Part shown: positions 9,073-17,885 of the stretch, piece after piece
Position numbering within the stretch: the stretch's first letter is position 1
Layout: the number at the start of each line of letters is the position of its first letter
Source: Planctomycetota bacterium
GTDB taxonomy: Bacteria > Planctomycetota > UBA1135 > GCA-002686595
Direction of reading: 5' to 3'
NCBI GenBank assembly: GCA_016779205.1
Contig: JADHOC010000002.1
Coordinates: forward strand, 62,001-126,000
DNA length: 64,000 bases
Made by a program: the position numbers and the translations under genes
Notes under the pieces: model-generated
Told to the model about the DNA's origin: nothing
The model's database searches: none
The model's input: the letters and a program-made list of their open reading frames with translations, nothing else

Positions 9073-11454
9073 ATGGAAGGCCCCGACCCCACGCCCCCCG
9101 GGGGCGAGACCAACGTCCTCCTCGAGGTCTTCCCCGGCGCCTTCCTCCTGGGCGGGATCACCGCGCTCGCAGGCGGAGCCCTGGGCGTCGCCTCCCGGTC
9201 CGCTGAGTTCGGAGAGCAGGCGCGCTCCATGGAGCAGATCGCCCTCGCGACGGGCTGGGTCGACCAGCTCGCCGAGGCCCTCTTCGCCACGACCCTGGCG
9301 ATGCTCCTGGTGACCGCTGGCCGTCGATCGGGCCGCAAGCTGCTCCTCGGCGTGGGGGCGCTCGCCGCCGTCGCGGTCCTGCTCACCAACCTCACGGGGT
9401 TCCCGGCGGCCGACGCACGGCTGACGGCGGGCCACGTGGCCTGCGCCCTGGGCCTGGCGGTGGCGGTCATGGTGGTCGAACGGCTCCGCTTCCGTGGGCC
9501 CGTCGCCCTCGTGGTAGGCGTCGCCCTCGGCGTCCTCCCCACCTGGAGGGTCGCGGAGACGATCAAGGGCGGTGACGCGGGGATCCCCGTGCGCGTGGTC
9601 CTCTATGACCTCGTCGCAGCGCCGGACCTGTTCGAGACCCTCGAGGCGCGCGCCGACGCCCCCCCCGGACCCGGCGTGCTGACCCCAGCCGTGGACCAGC
9701 AGACCGACACTGGCGACAAGCCCGCCCTCGTCCTCCCGCCCCCCGCGGTGCAGCAGTTGACGGTCCCCAGGGCCGCCGGCGCCGTCCGCCTGATGGCCTC
9801 CGTTGGCGCCGACGCCTCGGTGATCCAGCGCCTGCCGGCGGGGCTCGAGGCCCTCAAGGTGAGGTACACGATCTCCGTGGACGGCGACGTGGCCTGGTCC
9901 GAGCTGGTGGAGCACCGGCGCATGCCCGCGGGCGTCTGGGACACCTCCGTCTTCCAGTGGCGGCACATCGTCAGCGCGGACGGCCCCGGGATCTCGGTCC
10001 GGGGTGGCCAGGTCCTGCGCTTCGAGACGGCCCTCGTGTGGGACTCGGAGGAGGAGCGGGTGCTGGTCGAGGGCCTCGACGGAGCCGCGCTTCGGCTCGG
10101 CTTCGGCGGCGTCACCCTCGAGAAGGAGTTCCGTGAGCCTCGCCAGCTCGCCACCCCGGAGGCGCCCAACATCGTCTACGTGGTCATGGACACCCTGCGG
10201 CGCGATCGGCTCGGGCTGTACGGCTACGAGCGCCCGACCACCCCCCGCCTGGACGCCTTCGCCCGCGAGGGGCTCGTGTTCGAGGACGCCTACACGACCT
10301 CGAGCTGGACCTGGCCCTCGACCGCGTCCCTGTTCACCGGTCGGCTGCCCGACTCCCACGGGGTCAAGAGCTCCAAGGCCTGCACCCTCAGCCAGCGCCT
10401 CCCCACCCTCGCGGAGGCCCTGCAGGCGCGCGGCTACACCACCGCCGCATTCGTCGGGAACCCGATCGTCGAGCCCAACCGCTACTTCGACCAGGGCTTC
10501 GAGACCTTCGAGGTGGAGGTGCCGAAGTTCCGGATGAGCGACGAGGTGATGCCCGCCGCCCTGGAGTGGCTGGATGTGCACGCCCCCGTGCGCTTCTTCC
10601 TCTACCTGCACCTGGTGGACCCCCACACGCCCCACCGACCCCACCCCGAGGAGGCCGCGCGGCTGAGGCTCCCTCTGCCCCCCGACGGCTGGCCCGAGCG
10701 GGGCCTCGACGGGGTCCCCTCCGATCCGGCCCCGACGCCCCAGATCAGCGACTACTCGAGCCAGCTCTACGACGCGAGCGTCGCCACCGGAGACCGATGG
10801 TTCGGCGCCCTCCTGGATGAGCTGGAGCGCCTCGACCTCGACCAGCGCACCATCGTCGTGTTCACGTCGGACCACGGGGAGGAGCTCTTCGAGCACGGCC
10901 GGCACGGCCACGGTCACGAGGTCTACGACGAGCTCGTGCGCGCCCCCCTCGTGATGCGCGGTCCGGGGATCCCCGCGGAGCGGCGCTTCGGCGTGGTCTC
11001 CAACCGCCACGTCCCCACGACCCTGGCGGCCCTCGCGGGGGCGACGCTGCGGACGCCGGGGGTCCAGGTTCAGCTCGTCGACGACCAGCTCCCCGACGAG
11101 GCGCTCTTCGAGACCTCGAAGGGCCTGTGGGGCAAGGCCCGCTATCAGCAGCTGTTCGGACTCCGGCGCGGCTCCACCACCACCCACCTGCGCGTGCGGG
11201 CCACGCCCGAGGAGCCCCTGGGGCCCCGGACCGCCGCCGAGGGCGACCTGCGCCTGTTCGACGTGGTGGCAGACCCGGGACAGGAGCGCGACCTCGCGGG
11301 CGTTCACCCCGCACGGGCCGAGCGCGGGGAGCGCAGGATCCGCGAGCTCGTCGAAGAGGCGATCGAGTCCCGCCCGCCGCTGGTCCTCGGCGTCGGCGCC
11401 CAGGGGCAGCAGCAGCTCGAGCAGATCGGATACGCCGACGGGCGCGACCGCTGA
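9073..11454 (+). CDS. Membrane-anchored sulfatase-like (alkaline phosphatase superfamily) protein with Thr at the nucleophile position
   Basis: A 793-residue protein. The first 200 residues contain about five hydrophobic segments (for example FPGAFLLGGITALAGGALG and LLGVGALAAVAVLLTNL). A sulfatase-fold domain follows from about residue 365, with NIVYVVMDTLRRDRLGLYGY (metal site), PTTPRLDAFAREG and later FTSDHGEELFEHGRHGHG. The active-site loop reads SSWTWPSTASLFTGR. Aligned to the sulfatase signature C/S-x-P-S-R, the position of the formylglycine cysteine is Thr413, so FGly maturation is impossible. Threonine is the nucleophile in LtaS-type phosphoglycerol transferases, which also have five membrane helices, so a transferase role is an alternative. 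The ATG at 9073 is used; an earlier TTG at 9001 would add a poor basic leader. Confidence 0.85.
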   Translation: MEGPDPTPPGGETNVLLEVFPGAFLLGGITALAGGALGVASRSAEFGEQARSMEQIALATGWVDQLAEALFATTLAMLLVTAGRRSGRKLLLGVGALAAVAVLLTNLTGFPAADARLTAGHVACALGLAVAVMVVERLRFRGPVALVVGVALGVLPTWRVAETIKGGDAGIPVRVVLYDLVAAPDLFETLEARADAPPGPGVLTPAVDQQTDTGDKPALVLPPPAVQQLTVPRAAGAVRLMASVGADASVIQRLPAGLEALKVRYTISVDGDVAWSELVEHRRMPAGVWDTSVFQWRHIVSADGPGISVRGGQVLRFETALVWDSEEERVLVEGLDGAALRLGFGGVTLEKEFREPRQLATPEAPNIVYVVMDTLRRDRLGLYGYERPTTPRLDAFAREGLVFEDAYTTSSWTWPSTASLFTGRLPDSHGVKSSKACTLSQRLPTLAEALQARGYTTAAFVGNPIVEPNRYFDQGFETFEVEVPKFRMSDEVMPAALEWLDVHAPVRFFLYLHLVDPHTPHRPHPEEAARLRLPLPPDGWPERGLDGVPSDPAPTPQISDYSSQLYDASVATGDRWFGALLDELERLDLDQRTIVVFTSDHGEELFEHGRHGHGHEVYDELVRAPLVMRGPGIPAERRFGVVSNRHVPTTLAALAGATLRTPGVQVQLVDDQLPDEALFETSKGLWGKARYQQLFGLRRGSTTTHLRVRATPEEPLGPRTAAEGDLRLFDVVADPGQERDLAGVHPARAERGERRIRELVEEAIESRPPLVLGVGAQGQQQLEQIGYADGRDR

Positions 11455-11468
11455 GCGGCCGCGCCCGT
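11438..11468. terminator. Hairpin overlapping the sulfatase-like gene stop
   Basis: Arms 11438-11452 and 11454-11468 are complementary with one mismatch and span the stop codon; the innermost bases must open to form a loop. It lies between two convergent genes and is a plausible shared terminator. Confidence 0.45.
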
Positions 11469-11505
11469 CGGGCGGTGCCTGGTTCCGATCGGCCGGCGCC
11501 GGGCC

Positions 11506-12870
11506 TCAGCCGGCCGGGAGCGCCGAGGTGAGGTGATCCACGATGTCCATCTTGGTCAGGATGCCCACGGGGTGGTGGTCGTCGTTCACCACGACGCCGA
11601 CGCTCTCGCGGGAGAACATCTCCAGGAGGCTGCGGGCGGGGTCCTTCTCGTGGACGGTCTCCACGTTCCGGAACATCATCTCGGCCACCGTGGCGGTCAG
11701 CTGGGCGCGCCCGTCGACGATCCGGCGCAGGAGGTCGGACTCGGTCACGATGCCCACGAGGCGGCCGCCCTCCACCACGGGGAGCTGGCTGATTCCGGCC
11801 TCCTTCATGCACTCGATGGCCTCCCTGAGGGTCTGGTCGCCGCTGGCGGTGATGATCTCGCGGGCGGGGAGCCGGCCGATGAGCGAGCCGCAGGAGTCCT
11901 CCTCCCAGGACGGCTCGGTGAAGCCGTGCTGCTTCATCCAGGCGTCGTCCATGAACTTGGTCATGTAGTTGCGGACGCTGTCGGGGAGGATGACCACGAA
12001 GGTCTTGCCCGGGCCCACGCGCTCGGCCACCTCGACAGCCGCGGCCATCGCGGTCCCGCAGGAGCCGCCGCAGAGCAGCCCCTCCTCGCGAATGAGGCGC
12101 CGCGCCATGAGGAACGAGGGGTGGTCCTCGCTCTTCACCCACTCGTCTACGAGGTCGCGGTCCAGCACGTCGGGGATGAAGTCGTAGCCGATGCCTTCGA
12201 CCTTGTAGGCGCCGATCGGCGCCGGTCCGGCGAGGATCGAGCCGACGGGGTCGACGCCGATGATCTGGACGTTCGGGGCGTCTTCCTTCAGGCGGCGTGC
12301 GCAGCCGGAGAGCGTCCCGCCGGTGCCGGCGCCGGACACGAAGTAATCGAACTGGCCCCCGTCGGTCTGCTCGAGGATCTCCACCGCGGTCCCCTCGTAG
12401 TGGGCGAGCGGGTTGTGCTCGTTGGAGTACTGATCGAGGATGTGCGCGTTGGGCAGCATCTTCTGCAGCTGCTTCGCGACGCCGATGTGGCTCTCGGGTT
12501 CGTCCCAGGCGGCATCGTTCGGGGTGCGGATGATCTCGGCGCCGAGCGCCTCGAGGACCACCTGCTTCTCGCGGCTCATCTTCTCCGGCATCGTGATGAT
12601 CATCCGGTAGCCGCGCACCGCGGCCGCCAGGGCCATGCCGATCCCGGTGTTGCCTGAGGTGGGCTCGATGAGCGTGTCACCCGGCTTGATGCGCCCGGAC
12701 TTCTCGGCCTCCAGCACCATGCGCCGCCCGATCCGGTCCTTGACGGACCCGCCAGCGTTCATGAACTCGCACTTCACGAGGAAGCGGCACCCGGTCTCCT
12801 TGCCGACCTTCTGGAGTTCCACCAGGGGCGTGCAGCCGATGGCGTCGAGGATGGATGTGAGGGGGCCCAT
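11506..12870 (-). CDS. cbs: Cystathionine beta-synthase with C-terminal CBS domain pair
   Basis: A 454-residue PLP enzyme. Residues 1-325 are a cysteine synthase-type fold with the PLP lysine Lys44 in GGSVKDR, the substrate loop TSGNTG at 71-76, and a glycine-rich phosphate loop (GAGTGGTLSG). Residues about 335-450 form two CBS domains (LREAIECMKEAGISQLPVVE and LLEMFSRESVGVVVNDD), regulatory modules that bind adenosyl ligands. This architecture is that of cystathionine beta-synthase (serine plus homocysteine) rather than CysK or CysM. The reverse-transsulfuration role is inferred from architecture; an O-acetylserine-using activity cannot be excluded. The gene is monocistronic as far as visible, converging with the sulfatase-like gene. 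Confidence 0.88.
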   Translation of the reverse strand: MGPLTSILDAIGCTPLVELQKVGKETGCRFLVKCEFMNAGGSVKDRIGRRMVLEAEKSGRIKPGDTLIEPTSGNTGIGMALAAAVRGYRMIITMPEKMSREKQVVLEALGAEIIRTPNDAAWDEPESHIGVAKQLQKMLPNAHILDQYSNEHNPLAHYEGTAVEILEQTDGGQFDYFVSGAGTGGTLSGCARRLKEDAPNVQIIGVDPVGSILAGPAPIGAYKVEGIGYDFIPDVLDRDLVDEWVKSEDHPSFLMARRLIREEGLLCGGSCGTAMAAAVEVAERVGPGKTFVVILPDSVRNYMTKFMDDAWMKQHGFTEPSWEEDSCGSLIGRLPAREIITASGDQTLREAIECMKEAGISQLPVVEGGRLVGIVTESDLLRRIVDGRAQLTATVAEMMFRNVETVHEKDPARSLLEMFSRESVGVVVNDDHHPVGILTKMDIVDHLTSALPAG

Positions 12871-12987
12871 GGGAAGCGACCTGGGCGCACGGGGCGCCGT
12901 TAGATGGGGGGAGGGTTGCGCGGCCGGCGACGGGCGTCGCCGTTGTCCGCGGCAAAGTGTAGTGGGCGCGGGTCCGGGCGGGATGGC

Positions 12988-13353
12988 TCAACGTGGGCCG
13001 AGGAGGACCTGGACGCATCCCCGATCGTCCAGGGCGGTGGAATAGACCTCGATGGACGTCTCCGCGGCCTCCTCCGCGTCCCCCGCGGGGGCCCAGGTGC
13101 AGCGGCCCGAGTCCAGGGAGTAGCGCCAGCGGTGCCAGGGGCAGGCGATCTCCCCGTCCGCGCTCGAGCCCTCCCAGAGCGGTCCGTCGAGGTGGGGGCA
13201 CCAGGCGTCGATGGCGACCACCCGCTCCCCGTGCCTCACCAGGGCCAGCTTGCCGTGCGGGCTCTCGACCAGCGTCGGGGCGCGGTCCGTCACCGCCGCG
13301 GCCTCGACGTCGGTGGCGAAGACTTCGGGGCCCCGGGGTTCGTGCTCGGTCAT
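12988..13353 (-). CDS. Rieske [2Fe-2S] ferredoxin-like protein
   Basis: A 121-residue stand-alone Rieske domain. The cluster ligands are visible as Cys52-Pro-His54 (WCPHLDG) and Cys71-Pro-Trp-His74 (CPWHRW). There is no signal peptide or membrane anchor, so it is a soluble cytoplasmic ferredoxin of the NirD or biphenyl-dioxygenase-ferredoxin kind rather than a cytochrome bc subunit. Such proteins carry electrons to oxygenases or reductases; no partner is encoded nearby. It is divergent from rnhC, with only about 26 bases between the two start codons. Confidence 0.9.
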   Translation of the reverse strand: MTEHEPRGPEVFATDVEAAAVTDRAPTLVESPHGKLALVRHGERVVAIDAWCPHLDGPLWEGSSADGEIACPWHRWRYSLDSGRCTWAPAGDAEEAAETSIEVYSTALDDRGCVQVLLGPR

Positions 13354-13379
13354 GCCGCCAACGTATGTTCCTGCGAGCG

Positions 13380-14282
13380 ATGCCCCAAGACACGTTCGTG
13401 ACCAAGGTCCCCAGGGGCCAGTTCGCCGCCCTCCGTGCGCGGCTCTCCGGCGGTAGCTTCGAGTATCGCTCCGTGCCCCACGCCGAGTTCAGCGCCAAGG
13501 GCGACGGCGTGGTCGCGACCCTCTACTCCTCGGGGAAGTTCGTGGTCCAGGGCGCCGACCCGGCGGCCTTCGTGGCCCGCTGGACCGACCTCGACCCGGG
13601 CGCTCGCGCGGCGCCCAAGGCGCGCAAGCCCGCGCGCGTGGACGAGCCCCTGGACCTCGACCCGCCGGTGACGGGCAGCGATGAGGCGGGCAAGGGGGAC
13701 TACTTCGGGCCGCTGGTGGTCGCCGCCGTGCGCGCGGACGGCGACATGCTGGCGCGGCTCGAGGAGTGGGGCGCGGCGGACTCGAAGACCCTCACCGACG
13801 GTCGCGCCCTCAAGCTCGGCGCGAAGCTGCGCGACGAGGTGCAGTACGCCGTCCGCCGCGTGGACCCCAACGAGTACAACGCCCTCTACCCCGAGTACCC
13901 GGCCCTGAACCCCATGCTCGCGGACCTCCACGCGGAGGTGATCGGCCAGCTGGCGCAGCCCGGGGAGAACGTGCTCGTCGATCAGTTCGAGCGACGCGGG
14001 CTCGTACGGGGCCGCCTCGAGCCCCTCAAGATCCGGCTCACCGAGGTGCCGCGGGCGGAGCGTCACGCGGCCGTCGCCGCCGCCAGCATCATCGCCCGGC
14101 AGGAGTTCCTGCTGGGCCTCGCCGAGCTCTCCGAGGACTTCGGCGTGCCCCTGCACAAGGGCGCGGGTGCGCCCACCGACGCGGTCGGCCGTCGCCTCGT
14201 GGAGGAGCAGGGGGAGGAGGCGCTGCGCGGCGCCGCCAAGCTCCACTTCAAGAACACCGGGAAGATCCTCGACCGTCTGTAG
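13380..14282 (+). CDS. rnhC: Ribonuclease HIII
   Basis: A 300-residue RNase HIII, which cuts the RNA strand of RNA-DNA hybrids. Residues 1-95 form the TBP-like N-terminal substrate-binding domain typical of HIII (KGDGVVATLYSSGKFVVQG). The catalytic domain begins at GSDEAGKGDYFGPLVV, with Asp101 and Glu102 as the first metal ligands, followed by DSKTL, DQFE and RHAAVAAASIIAR. The start at 13380 (MPQDTFVTK) is preferred; an in-frame ATG at 13365 would add five residues and leave only 11 bases to the divergent Rieske gene. The end of the gene lies in a hairpin. Confidence 0.93.
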   Translation: MPQDTFVTKVPRGQFAALRARLSGGSFEYRSVPHAEFSAKGDGVVATLYSSGKFVVQGADPAAFVARWTDLDPGARAAPKARKPARVDEPLDLDPPVTGSDEAGKGDYFGPLVVAAVRADGDMLARLEEWGAADSKTLTDGRALKLGAKLRDEVQYAVRRVDPNEYNALYPEYPALNPMLADLHAEVIGQLAQPGENVLVDQFERRGLVRGRLEPLKIRLTEVPRAERHAAVAAASIIARQEFLLGLAELSEDFGVPLHKGAGAPTDAVGRRLVEEQGEEALRGAAKLHFKNTGKILDRL

Positions 14283-14310
14283 GTGCCGCCCGGAGCGGCC
14301 TGCACCTACA
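14278..14310. terminator. Hairpin after rnhC
   Basis: Perfect 9-base arms 14278-14286 and 14302-14310 flank a GC-rich interior that can pair further. The rnhC stop is inside the left arm. It ends 11 bases before the next start codon, so it may terminate rnhC transcripts or mask translation initiation of the M48 gene. Confidence 0.5.
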
Positions 14311-14321
14311 TTCCGAGCCCC

Positions 14322-16010
14322 ATGGGCCCCCTGTTCTCCGTCCTCGCTGCGCTGGTGGCGCTCACCCTCGCCCAGGCCGGGCTGGGGGCCACCGAGCCGC
14401 GCCCCGAGGCCCTCGTCTTCGGGCTGCTCCTGCCCCACGGGATCGGGCTCGCGGCGAGGCGTGCGTCCCTGCGGGGGCAGACGACCCGGGCCCGGCGCCT
14501 CGAGCGGTGGCTCGCCGGCTCGGGCTGGATGGGGTACGCGGTCCTCGTGCTGGGCGCGGGGTGGCTGGGGTCGATCCGGCAGTGGACGGGGCTCGCCCTG
14601 GACCTGGACGCGTGGCCGGACCTCGGCCTCCTGCTCGCCATGGCGCCCTTCGGGCTCTTCGAGCTCTCCGCGATCCACGCCTCCGCCCGGGTCCACGGCG
14701 GCACGCCCCTGATGCGTCAGCAGCTGCGGCGCTTCCAGATGAGGTTGTTCCTCGCGTGCTGCGCCCCGATCGTCCTCTTCGTGCTGCTCAGCGTGGCGGT
14801 GGGGCAGAGCCAGTGGCTCCGCACCGAGGTGCAGTACGTCGGCGTGGCGTCCTTCGCGTTCACCGCCCTCATGGTGGCGGCCCTCGGGATGCTCCTGCCG
14901 CGCCTGCTCACCTGGTCCTGGGACACCCTCCCGTTCCCCGACGATGCCCGGCGGGAGGCGCTGGACGTCGTGGCGGAGCGCGCAGGGTTCCGCCCCGGGC
15001 GGCTGCTGGTCTGGCGCACGGGCGACCTGATGGCCAACGCCGCCATCGTCGGGTTCCGGGCGCGCGGGCGGGCTGTGCTCTTCTCCGATCACCTCCTCTC
15101 GCTGCTCAACATGCGCGAGCTCGGCGCCGTCTACGCCCACGAGATTGGCCACGCCCGTTGCCGCCACGTGGGGGCGTTCATCGCCTGGCTCGCCGCCCTG
15201 GTCTTCCTGGGCGACGTGCTGTACCGGGAGGTGCTCGACGGGCAGTCCATCTGGATCCAGGCGGCTGTCGGGGCCGGACTCCTGGGGGCCTGGTACGTGG
15301 GCTTCGGGTGGCTCTCTCGACGCTTCGAGCTGGAGGCGGACCTCTTCAGCCTCGAGATCCAGGGGGACCTCGCGGCGCTCGTCAGCGCGCTGGAGCGGGT
15401 CGGGGGCCGGGTCCGGGACGTGGCCAGCTGGCGGCACTTCAGCCCCTCCCGCAGGGTGGCCTTCCTGGAGCGGTCGCTGGTGGACCCCGGCTTCCGTTCG
15501 GCGTTCAAGGGCAGGATGGTCCGGCTCCGGCAGGCGGGCGGAGCCGCTGCCATGGTGGGCTTGCTCGCCCAGGCGCTCTCGCTCGGCGCCGGCCTCCCCG
15601 CCGACCGCGCGGTGGTGCGCCTCGCGCGGGGGGAGTACGCCGCGGCCCAGGCCTCCTTGCCGGGCCTGAGCCAGGAGGACGAGCTGGAGCTCCAGCCCCT
15701 GGTGGGCGCCGCGCTGACCCTCCCCGATGCCACCGCGTCGGCGGTGGCGGTGGCGCTGCAGGCGGCCCTCCAGGCGGGCCAGATGGAGCGCTCCTGGGCC
15801 CTCGCTCAGCTGGCCGAGCTACGTGACGTCGAGGGGGCTCGCCCGCTGGTCGACGTCCTCGAGCGGGCGCGCGAGGGGGACGAGGTGGGGGCCCGCGCCG
15901 AGGCGGAGGCCATGGAGGGCGGCTGGGGGCCCGACCTGCGGGAGGCGCTCGGCCGCCGGGAGCCCCATGGCGGGGCGCCGGGGCTTCGGCCGTCCGGCGC
16001 TCAGGAGTAG
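14322..16010 (+). CDS. M48 family zinc metallopeptidase, membrane protein
   Basis: A 562-residue integral membrane protease of the M48 (HtpX/Ste24) family. The zinc motif HEIGH is at residues 273-277 (preceded by GAVYA), and the third ligand lies in ELEAD with Glu338. Hydrophobic segments occur near residues 5-45, 70-120, 145-195 and 285-325, consistent with a multi-spanning protein that has its active site between helices. The C-terminal 180 residues are alanine-rich and look helical and TPR-like. HtpX-type enzymes degrade or process membrane proteins; that role is inferred here. The end overlaps the convergent flavin reductase gene by 10 bases. The ATG at 14322 is used rather than an earlier in-frame ATG at 14283. 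Confidence 0.88.
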   Translation: MGPLFSVLAALVALTLAQAGLGATEPRPEALVFGLLLPHGIGLAARRASLRGQTTRARRLERWLAGSGWMGYAVLVLGAGWLGSIRQWTGLALDLDAWPDLGLLLAMAPFGLFELSAIHASARVHGGTPLMRQQLRRFQMRLFLACCAPIVLFVLLSVAVGQSQWLRTEVQYVGVASFAFTALMVAALGMLLPRLLTWSWDTLPFPDDARREALDVVAERAGFRPGRLLVWRTGDLMANAAIVGFRARGRAVLFSDHLLSLLNMRELGAVYAHEIGHARCRHVGAFIAWLAALVFLGDVLYREVLDGQSIWIQAAVGAGLLGAWYVGFGWLSRRFELEADLFSLEIQGDLAALVSALERVGGRVRDVASWRHFSPSRRVAFLERSLVDPGFRSAFKGRMVRLRQAGGAAAMVGLLAQALSLGAGLPADRAVVRLARGEYAAAQASLPGLSQEDELELQPLVGAALTLPDATASAVAVALQAALQAGQMERSWALAQLAELRDVEGARPLVDVLERAREGDEVGARAEAEAMEGGWGPDLREALGRREPHGGAPGLRPSGAQE

Positions 16011-16495
16011 CGGAGTCCGTTCTTGCGGGTGTGGGTGAGGGGCGCGGCCTCTCCCTGCAGGCAGCCGGCGTCGACCACGCCGAAGACGACCACGTGGTCC
16101 CCCGCGTCGTGCTCGCCGGTCACGCGGCACTCCAGCCAGGCGAGGGCGTCCGTCAGGATCGGCGTGCCACCCGGGGCGGCGCCGTGCTCCACGTCGTCGA
16201 AGGGGGAGCCGTCGCCGGGGCCCTTGAAGAAGGGCTTCATCAGCCCCTTGTCCTCCTCACCGAGGACCGAGATCCCGAAGCGCTGCTCCCGTCGCACCTG
16301 GGCCAGGTGCTCGCGGTCCGCGCCGATGGCCACGCAGACCGTCGGGGGCGAGAGGGCGACTTGCTGGACGAAGGAGCCCAGGAAGCCCAGGGGGGCGCCG
16401 GACTCGTCGCGGGTGGTGACGATGAAGAGCCCGCTCGACACGCGCCCGAGGGCGGGCCCGATGGCCTCCATGGAGGTGGTTTCCTGGGTCGACAT
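16001..16495 (-). CDS. Flavin reductase-like (FMN-binding split barrel) protein
   Basis: A 164-residue protein of the flavin reductase domain family, which binds FMN and uses NAD(P)H to give reduced flavin to partner monooxygenases, or acts as a small flavoprotein. The pattern is typical: LGRVSSGLFIVTTRD near the start, GFLGSFVQQVALSPPTVCVAI in the middle, then FGISVLGEED, LECRVTGEHDAGDHVVVFGVV. The start at 16495 (MSTQETTS) is chosen over a longer frame. The last 10 bases overlap the end of the convergent M48 gene, an unusual tail-to-tail overlap. No partner oxygenase is adjacent. Confidence 0.87.
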   Translation of the reverse strand: MSTQETTSMEAIGPALGRVSSGLFIVTTRDESGAPLGFLGSFVQQVALSPPTVCVAIGADREHLAQVRREQRFGISVLGEEDKGLMKPFFKGPGDGSPFDDVEHGAAPGGTPILTDALAWLECRVTGEHDAGDHVVVFGVVDAGCLQGEAAPLTHTRKNGLRYS

Positions 16496-16599
16496 GGGCG
16501 CATCCTGACAGACGCGGCTGCCGCGCGCCTCCCCTTCCGGGCGGAGGGGAATCACCTTGCCCGTCCGAAGGCGCCCGGTGAGAATCGCAGCGCACCGCC

Positions 16600-17631
16600 A
16601 TGACTGACCCCTCCACGCCCCTCTCGACCTTCGAATGGACCCCGCCGACCGCCGGCATCCCCCAGGCGGAGAGCGAGGAGCCCCTCGGGGAGCGCCTCGG
16701 CTCCCTGGTGGAGGACCGCGCCGCGTCCGCCGCGGAGGTCGTGCGCCGCGCCGCGCGCGCCTGTCACGGCTGGCTGGTGGAGCCCTCCTGCGCGGACGCC
16801 GGCGTCGGCACCCGGCTCCAGCAGGGGCTCGGAGAGCTGGTGGAGTCCCAGGGCTGGCGGGCGCCGGTGGACCGGTTCCGTGCGTCCCTCGCCGCGGTCG
16901 AGGACAGGATCACCGATGACGGCAGCCCGGCCCTGCGGGAGGCCCTCGCGGCCGAGTGCGCGCTCTGGCTGGAGACCGCCGAGACCCTCGCGGGACCGGG
17001 GTGGGAGGACGCCGCCGAGCGGCCCCGCCTGCGCCTCCCCGATCGTGGGGACTGCGCCCGCCCCCTCCTGGACGGCCGGGCGGGCGTCGAGGCGGGCGAG
17101 GTCTTCCTCGTGCATGGCTGGTCGGAGACCGTCGCGCGGGGCCTCGAGCTGGTGCAGGCCAGGGGCTTGGCCCCCGAGGTCATCGTCTCCGAGGGGGGGC
17201 CGGACCTGGGCGGTCGGCGCCTGGCCCGCCGGCTGGTGGCGAGCGGGATGAGGGTCCGATTCGTGTACGACGCGGCGCTGGTCGCCGCCGTCCGTCGGGC
17301 GGACCGCGTCTGGCTGGGCACCGACGCCCTGGGGACCGACGCCTTCCTCGGCCGCGTGGGGACCGGGGCCCTGGTGGAGTGTGCCCGGGAGCTGGGCGTG
17401 ACCACCACGGTGCTGGCGACCACCGACAAGCTCACGCCGGGCGGAGACCTCACGCTCCCCGACTGGGCGGCGGGCGAGGCCTGGCACCTCTGGGAGAGCG
17501 CCCCCAGGGACGTCGAGGTGGAGGCCCAGCCCTTCGAGTCCGTGGGATTGGAGTGGGTGGACGGGGTCGCGACCGAGGTCGGGCTGATGCTCCCCGGCGA
17601 CCTCCGGGACGCGCCGCTCCGGGCGATCTGA
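16600..17631 (+). CDS. eIF2B alpha/beta/delta-like (MtnA-related) protein
   Basis: A 343-residue protein with the fold family shared by eIF2B regulatory subunits and methylthioribose-1-phosphate isomerase. The C-terminal half shows the signature: a [11 protein letters not shown] strand-turn, [16 protein letters not shown] in place of the usual E-x-R-P-x-x-Q-G-x-R-L, then [15 protein letters not shown] and [14 protein letters not shown]. The aspartate of the G-x-D motif is kept, but the MtnA catalytic cysteine loop (TCNTG type) is replaced by HGWSET, so isomerase activity is doubtful. The N-terminal 150 residues are helical. Such bacterial proteins have been linked to ribose-phosphate metabolism, but no role is assigned here. 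It is monocistronic. Confidence 0.7.
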   Translation: MTDPSTPLSTFEWTPPTAGIPQAESEEPLGERLGSLVEDRAASAAEVVRRAARACHGWLVEPSCADAGVGTRLQQGLGELVESQGWRAPVDRFRASLAAVEDRITDDGSPALREALAAECALWLETAETLAGPGWEDAAERPRLRLPDRGDCARPLLDGRAGVEAGEVFLVHGWSETVARGLELVQARGLAPEVIVSEGGPDLGGRRLARRLVASGMRVRFVYDAALVAAVRRADRVWLGTDALGTDAFLGRVGTGALVECARELGVTTTVLATTDKLTPGGDLTLPDWAAGEAWHLWESAPRDVEVEAQPFESVGLEWVDGVATEVGLMLPGDLRDAPLRAI

Positions 17632-17646
17632 GGCCCCCCCTCGGAG

Positions 17647-17668
17647 CCTCCGGACATGGGCCCGGAGG
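17647..17668 (+). terminator. Hairpin after the eIF2B-like gene
   Basis: Perfect 7-base arms 17647-17653 and 17662-17668 with an eight-base loop, 15 bases after the stop. There is no U tract. The rest of 17632-17885, upstream of gyrA, contains a GATAAT hexamer at about 17786 without a convincing -35 element. Confidence 0.4.
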
Positions 17669-17885
17669 ACGCTCCAGCCGGCCGCAGTCAGGGCGCCGCC
17701 GATGGTCGATCCTGGAGGGCGCCAAATCCCGCCAGAACGCCCATGGAATGGCCTCTGGGGCCTAGCCGCGCACCTCTCCAGGGCGGATAATGGCGCCCCC
17801 TGCTGGGCCCCGCTGATGGCGCCCGACAGCCCGCTATCTCCGCCGCGCCCGAAGGGGACGGGGAGACACTCTCCCGGGACCAACC

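Noticed and set aside
8956-11307. 783-codon minus-strand open frame opposite the sulfatase-like gene
   Set aside because: Very GC-rich DNA gives long antisense frames; composition is Gly/Arg/His/Leu-rich without a domain, while the plus strand has a clear sulfatase fold.
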